Assembly: GCA_001599755.1 (NCBI GenBank)
Contig: BCHX01000003.1
Location: 2,143,289 to 2,207,288, forward strand
DNA length: 64,000 nt
Direction of reading: 5' to 3'
From: Gliomastix tumulicola
Taxonomy: Eukaryota > Ascomycota > Sordariomycetes > Hypocreales > Bionectriaceae
Positions 1-11,635 of the stretch are shown one piece after another (positions within the stretch are counted from its first letter, which is position 1; every line of letters starts with the position of its first letter). Position numbers and translations under genes: made by a program. The notes beneath the pieces are model-generated. The model did not search any database, was not told where the DNA came from, and saw only the letters and a list, made by a program, of their open reading frames with translations.

Positions 1-2
1 AT

Positions 3-3000
3 TACAACGCGACGACCTCACCTGCCAACACGGACACCCTTGTCTTAAATGTACACGGGCGCTCCGCGCAGGCGTATCTTTATGGATTTGTTGTCAGATT
101 CTTCTTGCTGTTGAAGGATGATTATTTCGGGGACCATGTCCACTTCCGCACGCTTGACGAGTATCAAGAACAGCTGCAGTTGAAGGAGCAAGGCCAAGAT
201 CCTCAGCCAACCCGCGCTCCCAACAAGAAATCGAATGACCTAGATGTGATCCTTGGTATCAAAGTTGAGAACCCCAAAGTCATGATACCGACGAACCTCT
301 ACTCGTCAACCAACTATGTGGAGGCGGAGCTGGCAGCTGTATCTGTTGACTTGCGTTTCACAAACTATTATATGGACTTGGAGCTTGCCTTGAGCCCTCT
401 CAGCTTGTCCCTTGGCTCGTTGCAGGAAGGCCTAGAGTCGCCAAACTTCCATTTCTCTAATACGCAACTCTTCGTCGACGGTATCCGCGTGTACGGCCAC
501 CGACTCTTTGGGTTACCGCCGACGGAGCCAACCTATCTTTGCAACTGGGATGTGGCGGTTGGCGCCGCCTCAGGTGAGTGCTCGGGTGCTTTCCTCGCAG
601 CACTAGCCAGAGCAGGAGCAGCGTTCGGCTTCACGTTCGACGATGTTGAGAATGCTTTGGTTCCCTACTCTACGCTTGTGTTTGACGACGTCACTTTCGC
701 TCGAATTCACGTCGAGAGTGTCAAAGTGTGGCTGCATGTGGACGAGGCCGCTTTCCTCTTTTCCACTGACGCCATTGATGTTACCTTTGACGACTGGGCG
801 AACTCGCACTACTCGAAAAAGGCCAACATCAACATCCCAAACGTGGAGTTGTCTTGCATCAACTCGGAATCAGCAGCACGATATAAATCACGGCACCAGC
901 ATCCCACTGAAACTCACGCCTACTTCCGGACTGATCTACGAGTTGCATCCATCGGCAGGAAACTTCATTTCTCTGAAAAGAGGAAACTACAGCAAGAGCT
1001 CGTCCAACGAGAGGACCAGAGGACCAATCGAACGCCATTCTTGTTGAGACCGGAGTTCCTTGATCACCTGATAGCTGAGCAGGTCGATCCTCCTGCTCAG
1101 TGCTCACCGACGCCACCGCATCCTGTTCCTCCACCAGAGAGTGAAACGGATTCACTGAGGAGCTCTATCCCTTCCCGTAGATCCCGGGGTCTGAGAAATC
1201 AAAGCTCATTCCTGTCTCTATCTGCGTCAAGTACGCACAGTGTTCAGCGTTCAAGGAGTCGGCACAGTGCAGGTCACAGAAGCGGGCAAAAGCTTCCAGT
1301 CAGCCCTGGTCCACCGGGCAGTCATTCCCTAGCCCCCGGAAGCGCAGCGCTAGACAGGGCTGCGTCGGTGTCAAGCCGGCGAGACTCAGCCCTGTACCCG
1401 GACACGAACCTCGCCTCATCGTCGCATGATCATCATCATCACACTTCGGTAGTCTTTTCAAGTCAGTACTACACTCCACATTTCGCCCTGGACGGTGTTC
1501 AGCCGACTACACGAGAACTGCCACAGCAGGACTTCGACGAGGACGACGAAGGAGACTTCCTCCGCAACACGGTTGCGGAGCTTGACGATGTAGATCCCGA
1601 CGGCTTCAGTCAGGACCATTCGTACAACAGCATCCTCCTAGAGTTCCCGAACGGACTAACCGGGTTTATGCATCCAACTGCTATTAAGCACCTCACGTCG
1701 CTAATAGCTGCATTGCAGCCTAAGGACCCAGAGGAGATATTGGATAGCCTGCAGACGGGCGCCATGGGCAAAGTTTTTGGTACAAAGAAAAAGCACGACG
1801 CAAGTGGGACGACCATGGATGTGCTCCTGAGACTGCCAAAAGCGAGCGTGCGAATATTACACTCGTCCTCCTTGGACTCGCCAGACCCTTCACAAGAAGA
1901 GCAAGATCAGTACGACTTGCTGATCTCCAATGTCGGACTAGTTACGCGATCGGTTTCTGACTTCGTCGAGGGCAATCCGGAAGCGAGCGAGTCGAGAACC
2001 TCGCTGCATCTTTCTGTTGGCTCTGCTGAAGTCTCCGCTTCTGAGAGACTTGCCTCAGTCCCAGAGCCTCAGGCTGCCATGATGGTTCAGGTACAGGACA
2101 TCATTGTGTCTGTGGGAGCGAAGGAAGTCACCTACATCGACGCTGAAGTTGGATCAATACTTGGTAGCACTGCATCAGGAAAGGTTGAATACCTTGCCTC
2201 CTTGATTCATCGCACAGCAAGCCTTGCCACCGAGCTTGAGCATCTGGTCGGTACCACAGTCAGGCGCCACGATGATCGACTCAAGTACTTCATGTATCGT
2301 CTCCTCGAGGAAGGCCATTCGACAACCGACCCGTCCTTCATGGTACGCCCTTCAGCAGTTCTACGATCGGCTCCGAATCATCTCAGGACATATGATTCCT
2401 GGAAGCTCGCCATGAGACTCCGCCAGATTTGGAGCACGATGGACCATGCACGGAGGGCTCAGATGATCGAAGACATGTGGAGCGAGAAAATTGGTGTTCC
2501 TCCAGATGCCGCAGAGCTCGTTATTGCAGCATTCGAGCGATGGCGGAATTGGGATCTTGAGAGTGTACCCAGCGCTACTCTCGTACAGAACGTGTACGGC
2601 CCTCTCGCACAAGAGGGCAAACAGGCACACGTCAGTCCTCCACTACGCGGCGCTTGTAGGCTCTCTGAGTTGCAGCTAGTTTTGGACCCTGGCCCTAAGG
2701 AGAACAAGATCGGACTTGTGGATATCTCAGCGAGGATTGACAAGCGAGACATGCTGGACGAGTCGGGGGTATGCGAGTCTCTCACGGTCCTGACGATTCT
2801 TTGCGAGAATGCGGGCGTCAATCTGAATTGGGAGCTTTGCGAGCTTGTAGAGGATGTTCTGCGGCTCTACAACCAAGCTCGAGCGGAGGGCCGGCTCCCA
2901 GAAAAGCCCCATAAGACGACCACTTCGAAACCCGTGTCCAAGGCCGCTAACACCTTGCATGTCGTGGTCGAAGTTGCGAGGGGATCCCTCGAGGCTGAGG

Positions 3001-6000
3001 CGGTCAATCTGAACGTCAGATCTCACAGTCATGGCTTCAAGACATCGATCATCTCGAGGACTGGTGGCGCCGAGCCTCAGGCGGCAAGCATAATATTCAA
3101 GTGCGACACTGTCAAGTCAGAGCTCTCTAGCCACTCAGACGTCCTCGGCTTCCTTCAACTCCGCGAGCCCAGTGTCTACCTGGCTCACGAGCTTCAAGAT
3201 AACCTCCAGGAGACGCCGATTCAGGCCATCAAAGCTACTGCCAGCAGTCAAGATTTGCAAGTTGTTGTAAAGCAAGATCCCATCGGGCTCATGGAAGTTT
3301 TGGAGCTTGTCTTGCAAGACGAGATAGCACAGCTCCTACGCCTGAAGAAACAGCTTCCAGCCAAGCCTCAGCCTCTAGAACCCGTGGGGATGGCGCAGCG
3401 TCTTTCTAATTTCAGGTTCAACATTGTCATGTTCCTCGATCAGTATAGCATCAATGTGGCCTTGCTCCAGTCGCTGTCCTACAAGATATCAGGCGTCGTT
3501 GCCCGCGCGGCTTGCACTTCTCGCTACGGTCACGACATCACCTTTGACTTCGATATCAAAGAAAACTCCCACGAGACGCAGATCGATGTCAAGAATGAAC
3601 CGCGCCGTATCTCTCTCATGCAAATGCCGCCTACGAATGGCAGGATCACAAATGAAATGGACGGCGAAGAGCATGTCCTCGAAGTTCACTGCTCTGTCGA
3701 GTTGATGCAGCTAGATGCTTCCGCTGTGTACAGCCTCCTCGCTGCGCTCAACCGGCCACAAGTATCGAGTGCCATAGACGATATCAAGGGACACAGCAAG
3801 GTCATACAGAAGCGGATCAGCGAGACCTTTGAGTCACAAGAAGTCGCGCCGCAAAACCCCGCTCCAAAGCAGGAGTCAAACCTCGTGTACCACATACAAT
3901 TGACACTCGCTGGGCTCCAGGTCTCGGCTCTTACTCCGCTGAACTCGCCGGTAGAGCCCCTATCTCAGCTGCTGTTTTTCCTCGACAAAGTCCACCTACA
4001 GGCGTCCAACAGGCCTAATGCGTCTGTTGGGCCTCCTGCGAAGTATCCAGAGGTGCACTTCAATATCAAGCAGATTGGCGTGGATATTCGGCGAGGCCAG
4101 CGCGACCTTATGAGATCATGCGGGAGCTTCGGCGCAGGCATCACCGTCTCAGCAAGCCCACAGTGCGGTGATGACGGTGCTGAAAACTGGGCTCTCGACT
4201 TTAGGAGTCCTGATCTCATTATCAACTTGTCGCCCGAGACTGTGTCGACAACAGTTGGTGTTCTTGGCTACCTAAGGGACAAGATCAAGGACCTCGATAC
4301 GTCTCGCGAGTTAAGCTATCTGAGAAAGTTGAGGCAATCCAAGCCCCGTATTATGATCGATGATCATGAAGTGGAAGGCGATGATGACGATACTGATATC
4401 CTCGACTCGGTGCTTGGGGTTCTGGGCTATCACTTTGAGCTGCAGAACATCAGAGTCTGCTGGATAGTGGCCAGTGAGGACGACATCGGTAATCAGTCCA
4501 GCCACAAGGAGGACTTGGTTCTCTCCATCAAGCTCATCCAGTTTGGAAATCGCACCAAGAAATCTGCTAGGCTCACAATCAAGGATTTCCAGCTGCAGAC
4601 CGTTCCTCCCGGTCATGACAAGACTGTCCGATCAGTCCATTCAGCTCTGCTTCCTGAGGTGATTTTCAACATCGCTTTCGTTTCAACGCCTAGCGCTCGC
4701 CGTATGGCGTTCCAAGCAGTCGGACAATCACTGGATCTGAGAATCACGTCGGGCTTCATCGTGCCTGCTGCCAACCTTGCCGACTCCATCTCATTGTCGG
4801 CCAAGAATGTCCAAGAGGCATATGCCGGCTGGGACACCTCAACGGAGGATGTAACCGAACAAACCGACGAGCCAGCTCCCGCCGCCGTCGAGCGGCCGTG
4901 GAATCTGTTTGGCAAGAGACGGCCAGAAAGTCTGCTGATTGATGCCGACTTCGCAGGTGCTACCGTTCATGTATCGGGCAAGAGAAACTACACAGAGGCC
5001 GGAAGGGCGGCCAAGGGCCACCGGCCGTCACTGGCTGGCAAGTACGGACAATTCACCGCCGACGACACAGGGAGTGGCGCTGTTCTCGAGAGTCCGGGTC
5101 TGGCTTGGAAGGTCGAGTTCCGAGACGACGGCCACCACGACCCGAACCTATCTGGCGAGATCAAGATCAACGCGTCCAAGAACACTCTGTATCCCTCAGT
5201 GGTGCCTCTCATTATGGAGATTTTGTCCAGCGTCAAGGAAGTCGTCAGTGACGACTCGGATGATTCGAAGAAAGAGAAAGAGCCAGAGCCGCCAACCCTC
5301 AAGCCCGAAAAGACGGGCGACGAGGACAACATTCTCACCGCCGATCCCAGTGCTGTGCTCGGTCGCCTGAGACTCGACCTTGGACTCCGTATCTGCAGAC
5401 AGGATTTCAGCCTGAGCTGTCAGCCCATCGCCCAGGTAGCGGCTATGGCGTGTTTCGACAGCATCTATTTCACAGCGAATACCGTCACCTCGCCCGAGCA
5501 GGGCAACTTCTTCGCAATCTCGGGCACATTCACCAATCTCCAGGCGTCAGTCCAGCATGTGTACTCGCGAGAATCTACAGCGAGTTTCGACATTGAGACT
5601 ATCACGCTGTCATTCATGAACAGCAAACACGTCAGCGGGACAAGCGGTGTCTCCGCCATTCTCAACGTCAGTCCCATGAAGATGTCCATCAATGCCAAGC
5701 AGGTGCAGGACTTCCTCCTATTCCGCGAAATCTGGTACCCCGAAGAGCTGCGGCGAAGGAACCCTCCGCAAGTCGCGAAGCTCGTCACGGAAACATCGCA
5801 GGGGCATCTCGTACAGAAATACCAGCAGGTGGCCGCCACCGCTGCGTTCCCCTGGACAGCCACGATATCCATCGCTGCGCTAGATGTCAATGTCGACCTG
5901 GGGCAGGCAATCGGAAAGTCCGTTTTCGAGATTACCGACTTCTGGGTCTCGTCGAAGAAGACATCAGACTGGGAGCAGACTCTCTGCCTCGGGTTCAAGA

Positions 6001-7295
6001 AAATTGGCGTCGACTGCACCGGCCGGCTCAGTGGCTTCGTGGCGCTGCAAGACTTCAAACTCCGTACATCGATCCAATGGCCCAAGCGAGAAGAGGCGTT
6101 GAATGGAACACCGCTCGTCCAAGCATCGCTCGGTGTCCACGCTCTTCGGCTCAAGGCTGCCTTTGACTACCAGGCCTTCCTTGTTGCGGATATCACGTCG
6201 CTAGAGTTCCTCATGTACAATGTCCGTCACACCGATCCGAGACGTGGTGATCGACTCGTGGCGATCCTAGATGGCGAGGCGGTTCAGGTGTTTGGTACTA
6301 CGACCTCGACGTCGCAGGCCGTCGCCTTGTACCAGGCAGTCAAAAAGCTGATTCAGGAGCGACGAGGCAACTTCGAGGCGTCGCTGAAAGAGATTGAGAA
6401 GTTCATGAAGCGCAAGTCGAGCTCAACCCGATACACTTCGCAGCCGTCTGATCTCGCGACGCCCAAGTCTCCAGAGGAAGAGACGCTCGCCAAGTCACCA
6501 ATCTCCCTGGACACAGACGTGGTGGTGACGCTCAAGGCACTGAATATGGGTGTCTTCCCTAGCACCTTCTACGACCACCAGGTTTTCAAGATTGAAGCAC
6601 TCAACGCCTTCGCGCGTTTCGCCGCCAACATAGAAGGCGGTCAGATCCACAGTCTCTTAAAGATGACACTCGGTCAGCTCAGGATCGGTCTTGCGGGCGT
6701 CCGTAGTACGGAGGCGCCCAAGGCCCTGAGCGACCTGTCACCGCAGGACGTCGTGCAGAGAGCGACGGGTTCCCGCGGCGGGACGATCCTCAAGGTGCCC
6801 CAGGTCTCGGCCGTGATGGAGACGTGGCAGAAGCCCGAGAGCAAGATCATCGACTACATCTTCAAGAGCGCGTTCCAGGGCAAAGTCGAGGTCGGGTGGA
6901 ACTACTCACGCATCAGCTTCATCCGCGGCATGTGGGCGAACCACACCAAGTCCCTCGAGCAGACCTGGGGTCGCGAGCTGCCCATGCCGGCGGCGGTCAA
7001 GATCACGGGAGTTCCCGAGGGCGAGGCCGGCGAGCACCGGGACGGGGAGCAGCAGCAGAAGATCACGGCCGAGGTCAACGTGCCGCAGTCCAAGTACAAC
7101 TACCAGGCGCTCGAGCCGGCCATCATCGAGACGCCGCAACTCAGGGACATGGGCGAGGCGACGCCGCCGCTCGAGTGGATCGGTCTGCACAGGGACAAGC
7201 TGCCGAATCTCACACACCAGATTGTCATTGTTTCGCTGCTCGAGCTGGCTGGGGAGGTGGAGGATGCGTATTCGAGGATTTTGGGGGTGTCATAA
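3..7295 (+). CDS. CSF1: CSF1/BLTP1-type bridge-like lipid transfer protein, 5' partial
   Basis: The reading frame is already open at base 3 and runs without a stop to TAA at 7293-7295, giving about 2,430 residues. The N-terminal part lies outside the window, since fungal Csf1 proteins are around 3,000 residues. The first ATG-like codons here are not the true start. Recognition rests on overall resemblance to fungal Csf1: the segment at the left edge, and a C-terminal block with a conserved Trp-rich stretch near residues 2270-2310 followed by a Lys/Gln-containing tail. Csf1 is the yeast member of the family of human BLTP1 (KIAA1109), giant rod-shaped proteins thought to move phospholipids between membranes, with an ER-anchored N-terminus. 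A low-complexity Ser/His-rich insert (about residues 370-480) interrupts the rod. No intron is needed in the visible part. Confidence 0.85.
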   Translation, partial: YNATTSPANTDTLVLNVHGRSAQAYLYGFVVRFFLLLKDDYFGDHVHFRTLDEYQEQLQLKEQGQDPQPTRAPNKKSNDLDVILGIKVENPKVMIPTNLYSSTNYVEAELAAVSVDLRFTNYYMDLELALSPLSLSLGSLQEGLESPNFHFSNTQLFVDGIRVYGHRLFGLPPTEPTYLCNWDVAVGAASGECSGAFLAALARAGAAFGFTFDDVENALVPYSTLVFDDVTFARIHVESVKVWLHVDEAAFLFSTDAIDVTFDDWANSHYSKKANINIPNVELSCINSESAARYKSRHQHPTETHAYFRTDLRVASIGRKLHFSEKRKLQQELVQREDQRTNRTPFLLRPEFLDHLIAEQVDPPAQCSPTPPHPVPPPESETDSLRSSIPSRRSRGLRNQSSFLSLSASSTHSVQRSRSRHSAGHRSGQKLPVSPGPPGSHSLAPGSAALDRAASVSSRRDSALYPDTNLASSSHDHHHHTSVVFSSQYYTPHFALDGVQPTTRELPQQDFDEDDEGDFLRNTVAELDDVDPDGFSQDHSYNSILLEFPNGLTGFMHPTAIKHLTSLIAALQPKDPEEILDSLQTGAMGKVFGTKKKHDASGTTMDVLLRLPKASVRILHSSSLDSPDPSQEEQDQYDLLISNVGLVTRSVSDFVEGNPEASESRTSLHLSVGSAEVSASERLASVPEPQAAMMVQVQDIIVSVGAKEVTYIDAEVGSILGSTASGKVEYLASLIHRTASLATELEHLVGTTVRRHDDRLKYFMYRLLEEGHSTTDPSFMVRPSAVLRSAPNHLRTYDSWKLAMRLRQIWSTMDHARRAQMIEDMWSEKIGVPPDAAELVIAAFERWRNWDLESVPSATLVQNVYGPLAQEGKQAHVSPPLRGACRLSELQLVLDPGPKENKIGLVDISARIDKRDMLDESGVCESLTVLTILCENAGVNLNWELCELVEDVLRLYNQARAEGRLPEKPHKTTTSKPVSKAANTLHVVVEVARGSLEAEAVNLNVRSHSHGFKTSIISRTGGAEPQAASIIFKCDTVKSELSSHSDVLGFLQLREPSVYLAHELQDNLQETPIQAIKATASSQDLQVVVKQDPIGLMEVLELVLQDEIAQLLRLKKQLPAKPQPLEPVGMAQRLSNFRFNIVMFLDQYSINVALLQSLSYKISGVVARAACTSRYGHDITFDFDIKENSHETQIDVKNEPRRISLMQMPPTNGRITNEMDGEEHVLEVHCSVELMQLDASAVYSLLAALNRPQVSSAIDDIKGHSKVIQKRISETFESQEVAPQNPAPKQESNLVYHIQLTLAGLQVSALTPLNSPVEPLSQLLFFLDKVHLQASNRPNASVGPPAKYPEVHFNIKQIGVDIRRGQRDLMRSCGSFGAGITVSASPQCGDDGAENWALDFRSPDLIINLSPETVSTTVGVLGYLRDKIKDLDTSRELSYLRKLRQSKPRIMIDDHEVEGDDDDTDILDSVLGVLGYHFELQNIRVCWIVASEDDIGNQSSHKEDLVLSIKLIQFGNRTKKSARLTIKDFQLQTVPPGHDKTVRSVHSALLPEVIFNIAFVSTPSARRMAFQAVGQSLDLRITSGFIVPAANLADSISLSAKNVQEAYAGWDTSTEDVTEQTDEPAPAAVERPWNLFGKRRPESLLIDADFAGATVHVSGKRNYTEAGRAAKGHRPSLAGKYGQFTADDTGSGAVLESPGLAWKVEFRDDGHHDPNLSGEIKINASKNTLYPSVVPLIMEILSSVKEVVSDDSDDSKKEKEPEPPTLKPEKTGDEDNILTADPSAVLGRLRLDLGLRICRQDFSLSCQPIAQVAAMACFDSIYFTANTVTSPEQGNFFAISGTFTNLQASVQHVYSRESTASFDIETITLSFMNSKHVSGTSGVSAILNVSPMKMSINAKQVQDFLLFREIWYPEELRRRNPPQVAKLVTETSQGHLVQKYQQVAATAAFPWTATISIAALDVNVDLGQAIGKSVFEITDFWVSSKKTSDWEQTLCLGFKKIGVDCTGRLSGFVALQDFKLRTSIQWPKREEALNGTPLVQASLGVHALRLKAAFDYQAFLVADITSLEFLMYNVRHTDPRRGDRLVAILDGEAVQVFGTTTSTSQAVALYQAVKKLIQERRGNFEASLKEIEKFMKRKSSSTRYTSQPSDLATPKSPEEETLAKSPISLDTDVVVTLKALNMGVFPSTFYDHQVFKIEALNAFARFAANIEGGQIHSLLKMTLGQLRIGLAGVRSTEAPKALSDLSPQDVVQRATGSRGGTILKVPQVSAVMETWQKPESKIIDYIFKSAFQGKVEVGWNYSRISFIRGMWANHTKSLEQTWGRELPMPAAVKITGVPEGEAGEHRDGEQQQKITAEVNVPQSKYNYQALEPAIIETPQLRDMGEATPPLEWIGLHRDKLPNLTHQIVIVSLLELAGEVEDAYSRILGVS

Positions 7296-7828
7296 TAATA
7301 GTCCTAACAAAAGAAGGATACTATTGGATGGATTGCAATATTATTTTAAGCAGGCGTTATTGGAGTCGCAGGCCAGCATGTGTCAGAGAATGGCCTACTG
7401 TAAGTCCTACACCTATACTTCTATATTAGTTTTCATATCAATATTCTTGTTCAAAGACGTGACACCGTCAGACCGTGGGATCCTTCATTCAGGCAACGTG
7501 ATCGATCCATTGGACATTAAGGATTGTATTCGATCGTGGAGGTTTTTGGGGGTCAGATGTAAAGGCTGCTTACTGGGGCAAACTCCCGTGGATTTCGAAT
7601 CATGACAGAGGCACGGAAAGTCCTGTACCTGAGGCATAGTAGTACCTATAGCAGTGGCTAGACCGCTGGCATGAACGGTCTTATGTGATCAAATCAATAA
7701 CATGGTTGTGCTTTTCAGCTGAACATCGCGTCTGCTAAAGTGGGTAAGGGTGGCAGAATGAGCCTCGCACGAAGGCAACCAATGCGCCAAGATGGGGGCT
7801 GAGCGAGCATCTTTCCCCAAAGTACAAG
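7296..7828. other. Intergenic, CSF1 3' flank
   Basis: No supported gene. The AT-richer sequence after the CSF1 stop is probably its 3' UTR. Short open frames here lack any family resemblance. Confidence 0.6.
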
Positions 7829-10024
7829 ATGGCCACTGGGCGCCGCTCTCTTGCTCTCCAAAATCAACGAACCCGTGCCCAAATCAACGCCAGTATGATT
7901 GATCTGAGTGATCTGAAGCCGTGGGTGCTGGAGCTGCTGTCCCTCGCGGGCACGCTCGGCATCACACTCAACACAATCATATCGACATTGTCCGTGGTCA
8001 TGAAAGCCCTGATGTTGTTTGCTGTCGCTGAGTGCATCGGACAATGGAAGTGGATTCTCCTCTACCACGACAAGAGGAAGCTGTACGACTTTGAACGTAT
8101 TGACCAGGCGAGCCGGGGCCCACTGGGTTGTTTTGATCTGGCCTGGCGTAAGGATACACCGTAAGTAAGTTCTGCACCCGCGCATTTGGATATGAAGGGC
8201 GCCTCTAGCTGACGATGTAACTTCAGATGGCCGCTCCGCCTGGGTCTAGTTGTCACTATCCTGACCATTGCTGTTGATCCTTTCTCCCAACAACTCCGTC
8301 CAAATCGAGCAGGGCATCACATACATCGAGGATATCAATGGCATACAGGCCACGAGCCCTCGTACCGCCAACTACGCCCTCGGATCAATTGGGATATCAA
8401 ATACGACGAGATCAACGATAAAACCAGACGGGCCAGAAGTTGAGATAATGGGCGCCGAGGCTGACCTTTCCTGGAAAGGGGCCCCTTGAAAGCGGCCGTG
8501 CTTAGCGGCCTTGTTCAACCCAAGAACATAACTCAGCAGCAGATCAATGTCGTCTGCCCGACGGGAAACTGCACATGGGAAAAGTTCGAGACTCTAGGTG
8601 CTTGCCACCGATGCGCTGATCTGACCGACAAGCTGGAGCTCGTCGAAGAAGACTTCGGTGAATTTTTCAACTATTGGAAGGGCGAGATGCATAAGACTGA
8701 AGAGCGCGGAGCGTATCGGCCTGAAAATGTTACGGCCGTGAGCCTTCTAAACGGCCATTTTCTGGCAAATGTCAATAACTGCCTCATGACGGATGCCAAC
8801 CCACGCCTTGTTTGCTCCTGGAGCAGTCCTGGTGTTGGGTGGATGAGTCCCGTCTTATATCCTTTGACATCCTACGGCACTGGGAATCTCAACCGAACCA
8901 ACTCGTTCAAAGACCTCGACACCCTCATCTGGTCAACTAGCGTCATACACATAGATGAGCATGACGGAAAGACCTTTCGGTTCGAGAGGGAAGATATGGG
9001 CGAGGGCGGTGAGAGGGCGAAGCTGAACCCGGAGGCGTACTGGCCAACGATCCCCGTGGGTGCCGTCGAATGTGCCTTGTTCTACTGTGTCAAGGAGATC
9101 GAGAGCCGATTTGAGGGAAACACCTTGCATGAGAATTCAACGGAAGTCAAGAACGTCAGTCGCACGCCCGAGTCATTCCAACCGATGGATAGTGGCGACG
9201 ATATCGAACAGTACTATGCGCCGGAAAACATACCCGACTCGTATGGTGTCCTTGAATTCCACGATCGGTACTCGTCCATCTGGTGCCACGATCTGACCTT
9301 GAATCACACCAACACGACGGGATTTACGAAGAGCTACGTCGTATCTGAGGACGCCGTCAAGTCCATCAGTTCATTCTTCCAGGAAACACTCCGCTACCCG
9401 TGGGAGAACGAGACCGAGGCGCTCGAGTATGTCAGGAAGAGGATCCCCCACGCGGAGGCGGTATGGAACGGCTTGATCTCGGGGACATCAGCACTCCCCA
9501 ACACGGTAGGCGGCATTTAGATCGACTCGGGGAGCAACGCGGAGGAGCGTTTTGAGATACTGGCTATGAGCATGACCAACGACATCCGGAAGAAGGGTGG
9601 GAAGCCGATGGCCTTGGACCTTTCCCGTGACATAATGGAGTTTGGCTTCATGGACCCCGCGATCGTCGGCAAGATTGGCATACCGACTACGGAATACAGG
9701 GTGGTCTGGTACTGGATCACGCTGCACGGCGTCGCGATATTGGGGTCTGTGGCCTTCTGCGTCGTGACCGTGCTGTGCTCGCGCGACGCGCCTATATGGA
9801 AGAGCCACTCGCTAGCAACGATGAGCCAGGGGTCCACGATCATTGACTTCAGCCCTGAACTGGGGACTCTGAAGGAGCTGGAGAAGAAGGCGAGGGCCGT
9901 GGATGTGAGCCTTGGCAGTTCTGAGCAGAGTCAGCTCCTCAGGCGGAAAGAAGCTAGCCCTGCCGGAGGAGACGGTCAATCGTCGCAAAGGGACGATTCG
10001 CCGGGGCGAGATGAAGCGCCGTGA
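7829..10024 (+). pseudogene. Broken DUF3176-family membrane protein gene
   Basis: Pieces of one DUF3176-type protein occur in order but not in one frame. The first exon (7829-8160) has the family's conserved block around GITLNTIIS, AECIGQWKW and ASRGPLG. A 66-nt intron (8161-8226) leads to a second exon with a transmembrane segment ending in DPFSQQL. The frame then shifts by one base near 8290-8296, shifts again near 8480-8488 beside a GGGGCCCC run, and meets an in-frame TAG at 9518-9520. After that TAG the same frame continues through the typical C-terminal segment, a second transmembrane helix (about 9700-9780) and a polar tail. The first transmembrane segment before GITLNTI also looks deleted. 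Function of the family is unknown. Sequencing error could explain the frameshifts but hardly all three lesions plus the deletion. Confidence 0.7.
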
Positions 10025-11635
10025 TGTCGACTTAGAATGTAATATGTCGTTAGAAAAATCAAATCACAATCCATGACCTACTATATGTTAGTCGTCGCAG
10101 CTACAAGCAGGCGTAAGCGACGGTACTGTTGAGTGAAGACAGGTTAGTCGGGCTGTGGAGAGATGATTAGGTAAGCCATACAGCTTGTGCATGCAACTTC
10201 AGCAAGCTCGTGCTGGCCCAGGGCTGGCATGTGATAACGGCTTAGTTGCATAACTCCTGACGGGATGCATGGTCTCCATATAAATCACGGGGTCGGGTGA
10301 TCATCTTCAGGGTGCGAAACTGGGAAAGAGCCCTGCATGCGGGAGACAGAAAAGCGGCAGTGGCTTCAGTGAATCACACAGGCCACGCGATGACTGACGC
10401 AAATTTGAGCGTCAAGATGATTGGGATTGCTGAAGCCTTAAACATGGCACGTTTGATGGAGATTCTGTCCCCCTGAAGTGCGTGTCAAATTGGGCAGCTG
10501 ACGGCGACATCCGACCCCAGCCATTGTGTCAACTTTCCCTCCTGCATCCACAGTGAGAGGTGGGTCCAATTGGCTTATGCCTGTATCCCGTATAATCCCT
10601 CTGTAGGATGTCCCACGTCTCGCACTGCGACGAAGCGTGCATGTGCAGCTTCCGACTTGGTCAGGGACTTGCGAACAACGATCTGCCACTTTTTCGTTTC
10701 TGAAGGGTGACACTGATCGTCCGTGGATCAAACTTCAATCTTCTCGTGCTTCTACTTTGCTTCATTTTCAGCCGTCCCGTATTTTTCTTCAGCGTTGACT
10801 TGAAAACCGGTGCTGTCAATGACACATGACCGCATTGATCCCACAAAGCTTCAGGGCCACCCCTCCGTCTCGACCCAACACTGCGCTCTCGACCACAGCT
10901 TCACGAAGCCTACGTCTTCCCATGAAACGCCCCAGCTCGATCTAATACCTGCAATTTTGCGCTGCTGCTAGCGTTGCGACTGAGACAATCACCGCTTGGC
11001 CGCTCCGACTTCTTGGTACTTCCTTGCCAAGACGCTGCATTCGTCGACAGCCCAGCCCTCGAACCGCGAAGTGCGACCCAGCCCAACAGCTCTACACGAA
11101 GCGACCGGGACGATTGAAGACGGATACGAGGACGAATAGGCCAAAGCGCGCCGCGTGTGCGATCGACGTCGACGGCCTTGGGCGCATTCAGCTTTTTGTA
11201 TCGCGCCATGCTGGTCTGTCGGAGCGACAGTCACGGCGTGGAATAGACCAACCGGGTGCGACAACCGAGTCTTCCTCAACCGCAGAGCCTCCTTTGCACC
11301 CCCGTTTACGATATCGCATTGCTATCGCTTCCTACTAGGAAGCGGCCATCGGGCACATACTAGATTAGCATTGCTTCAATTTACGCTGCAGATCTTGTTT
11401 CGGCGTTTCGGCCACTAATACTGTCCCGCGCAAGCCACAGCGTCCTCGATTCGGCATCAGCCTTCTCCCAGCGACTCCGTCTGTACACGACCATCTTACC
11501 TTTCGACCTTCATGACTACTAGGACACCTGGCTGCTCTCTCCATATATTTATACATCGTCAATTTATCTCCTCGGGTCGGACCTCAGGTATACGAAGCAG
11601 GTCAGGTACTATCGACACACTCGAAACACGCACTC
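10025..11635. other. Intergenic and probable leader of the bHLH gene
   Basis: No supported gene in 1.6 kb. Open frames on both strands are short and of unlikely composition. The last several hundred bases are C-rich leader-like sequence before the bHLH start codon. Confidence 0.55.

Noticed and set aside
5465..6154. 229-residue open frame antisense to CSF1
   Set aside because: Shadow of the long uninterrupted CSF1 frame, without start context or homology.
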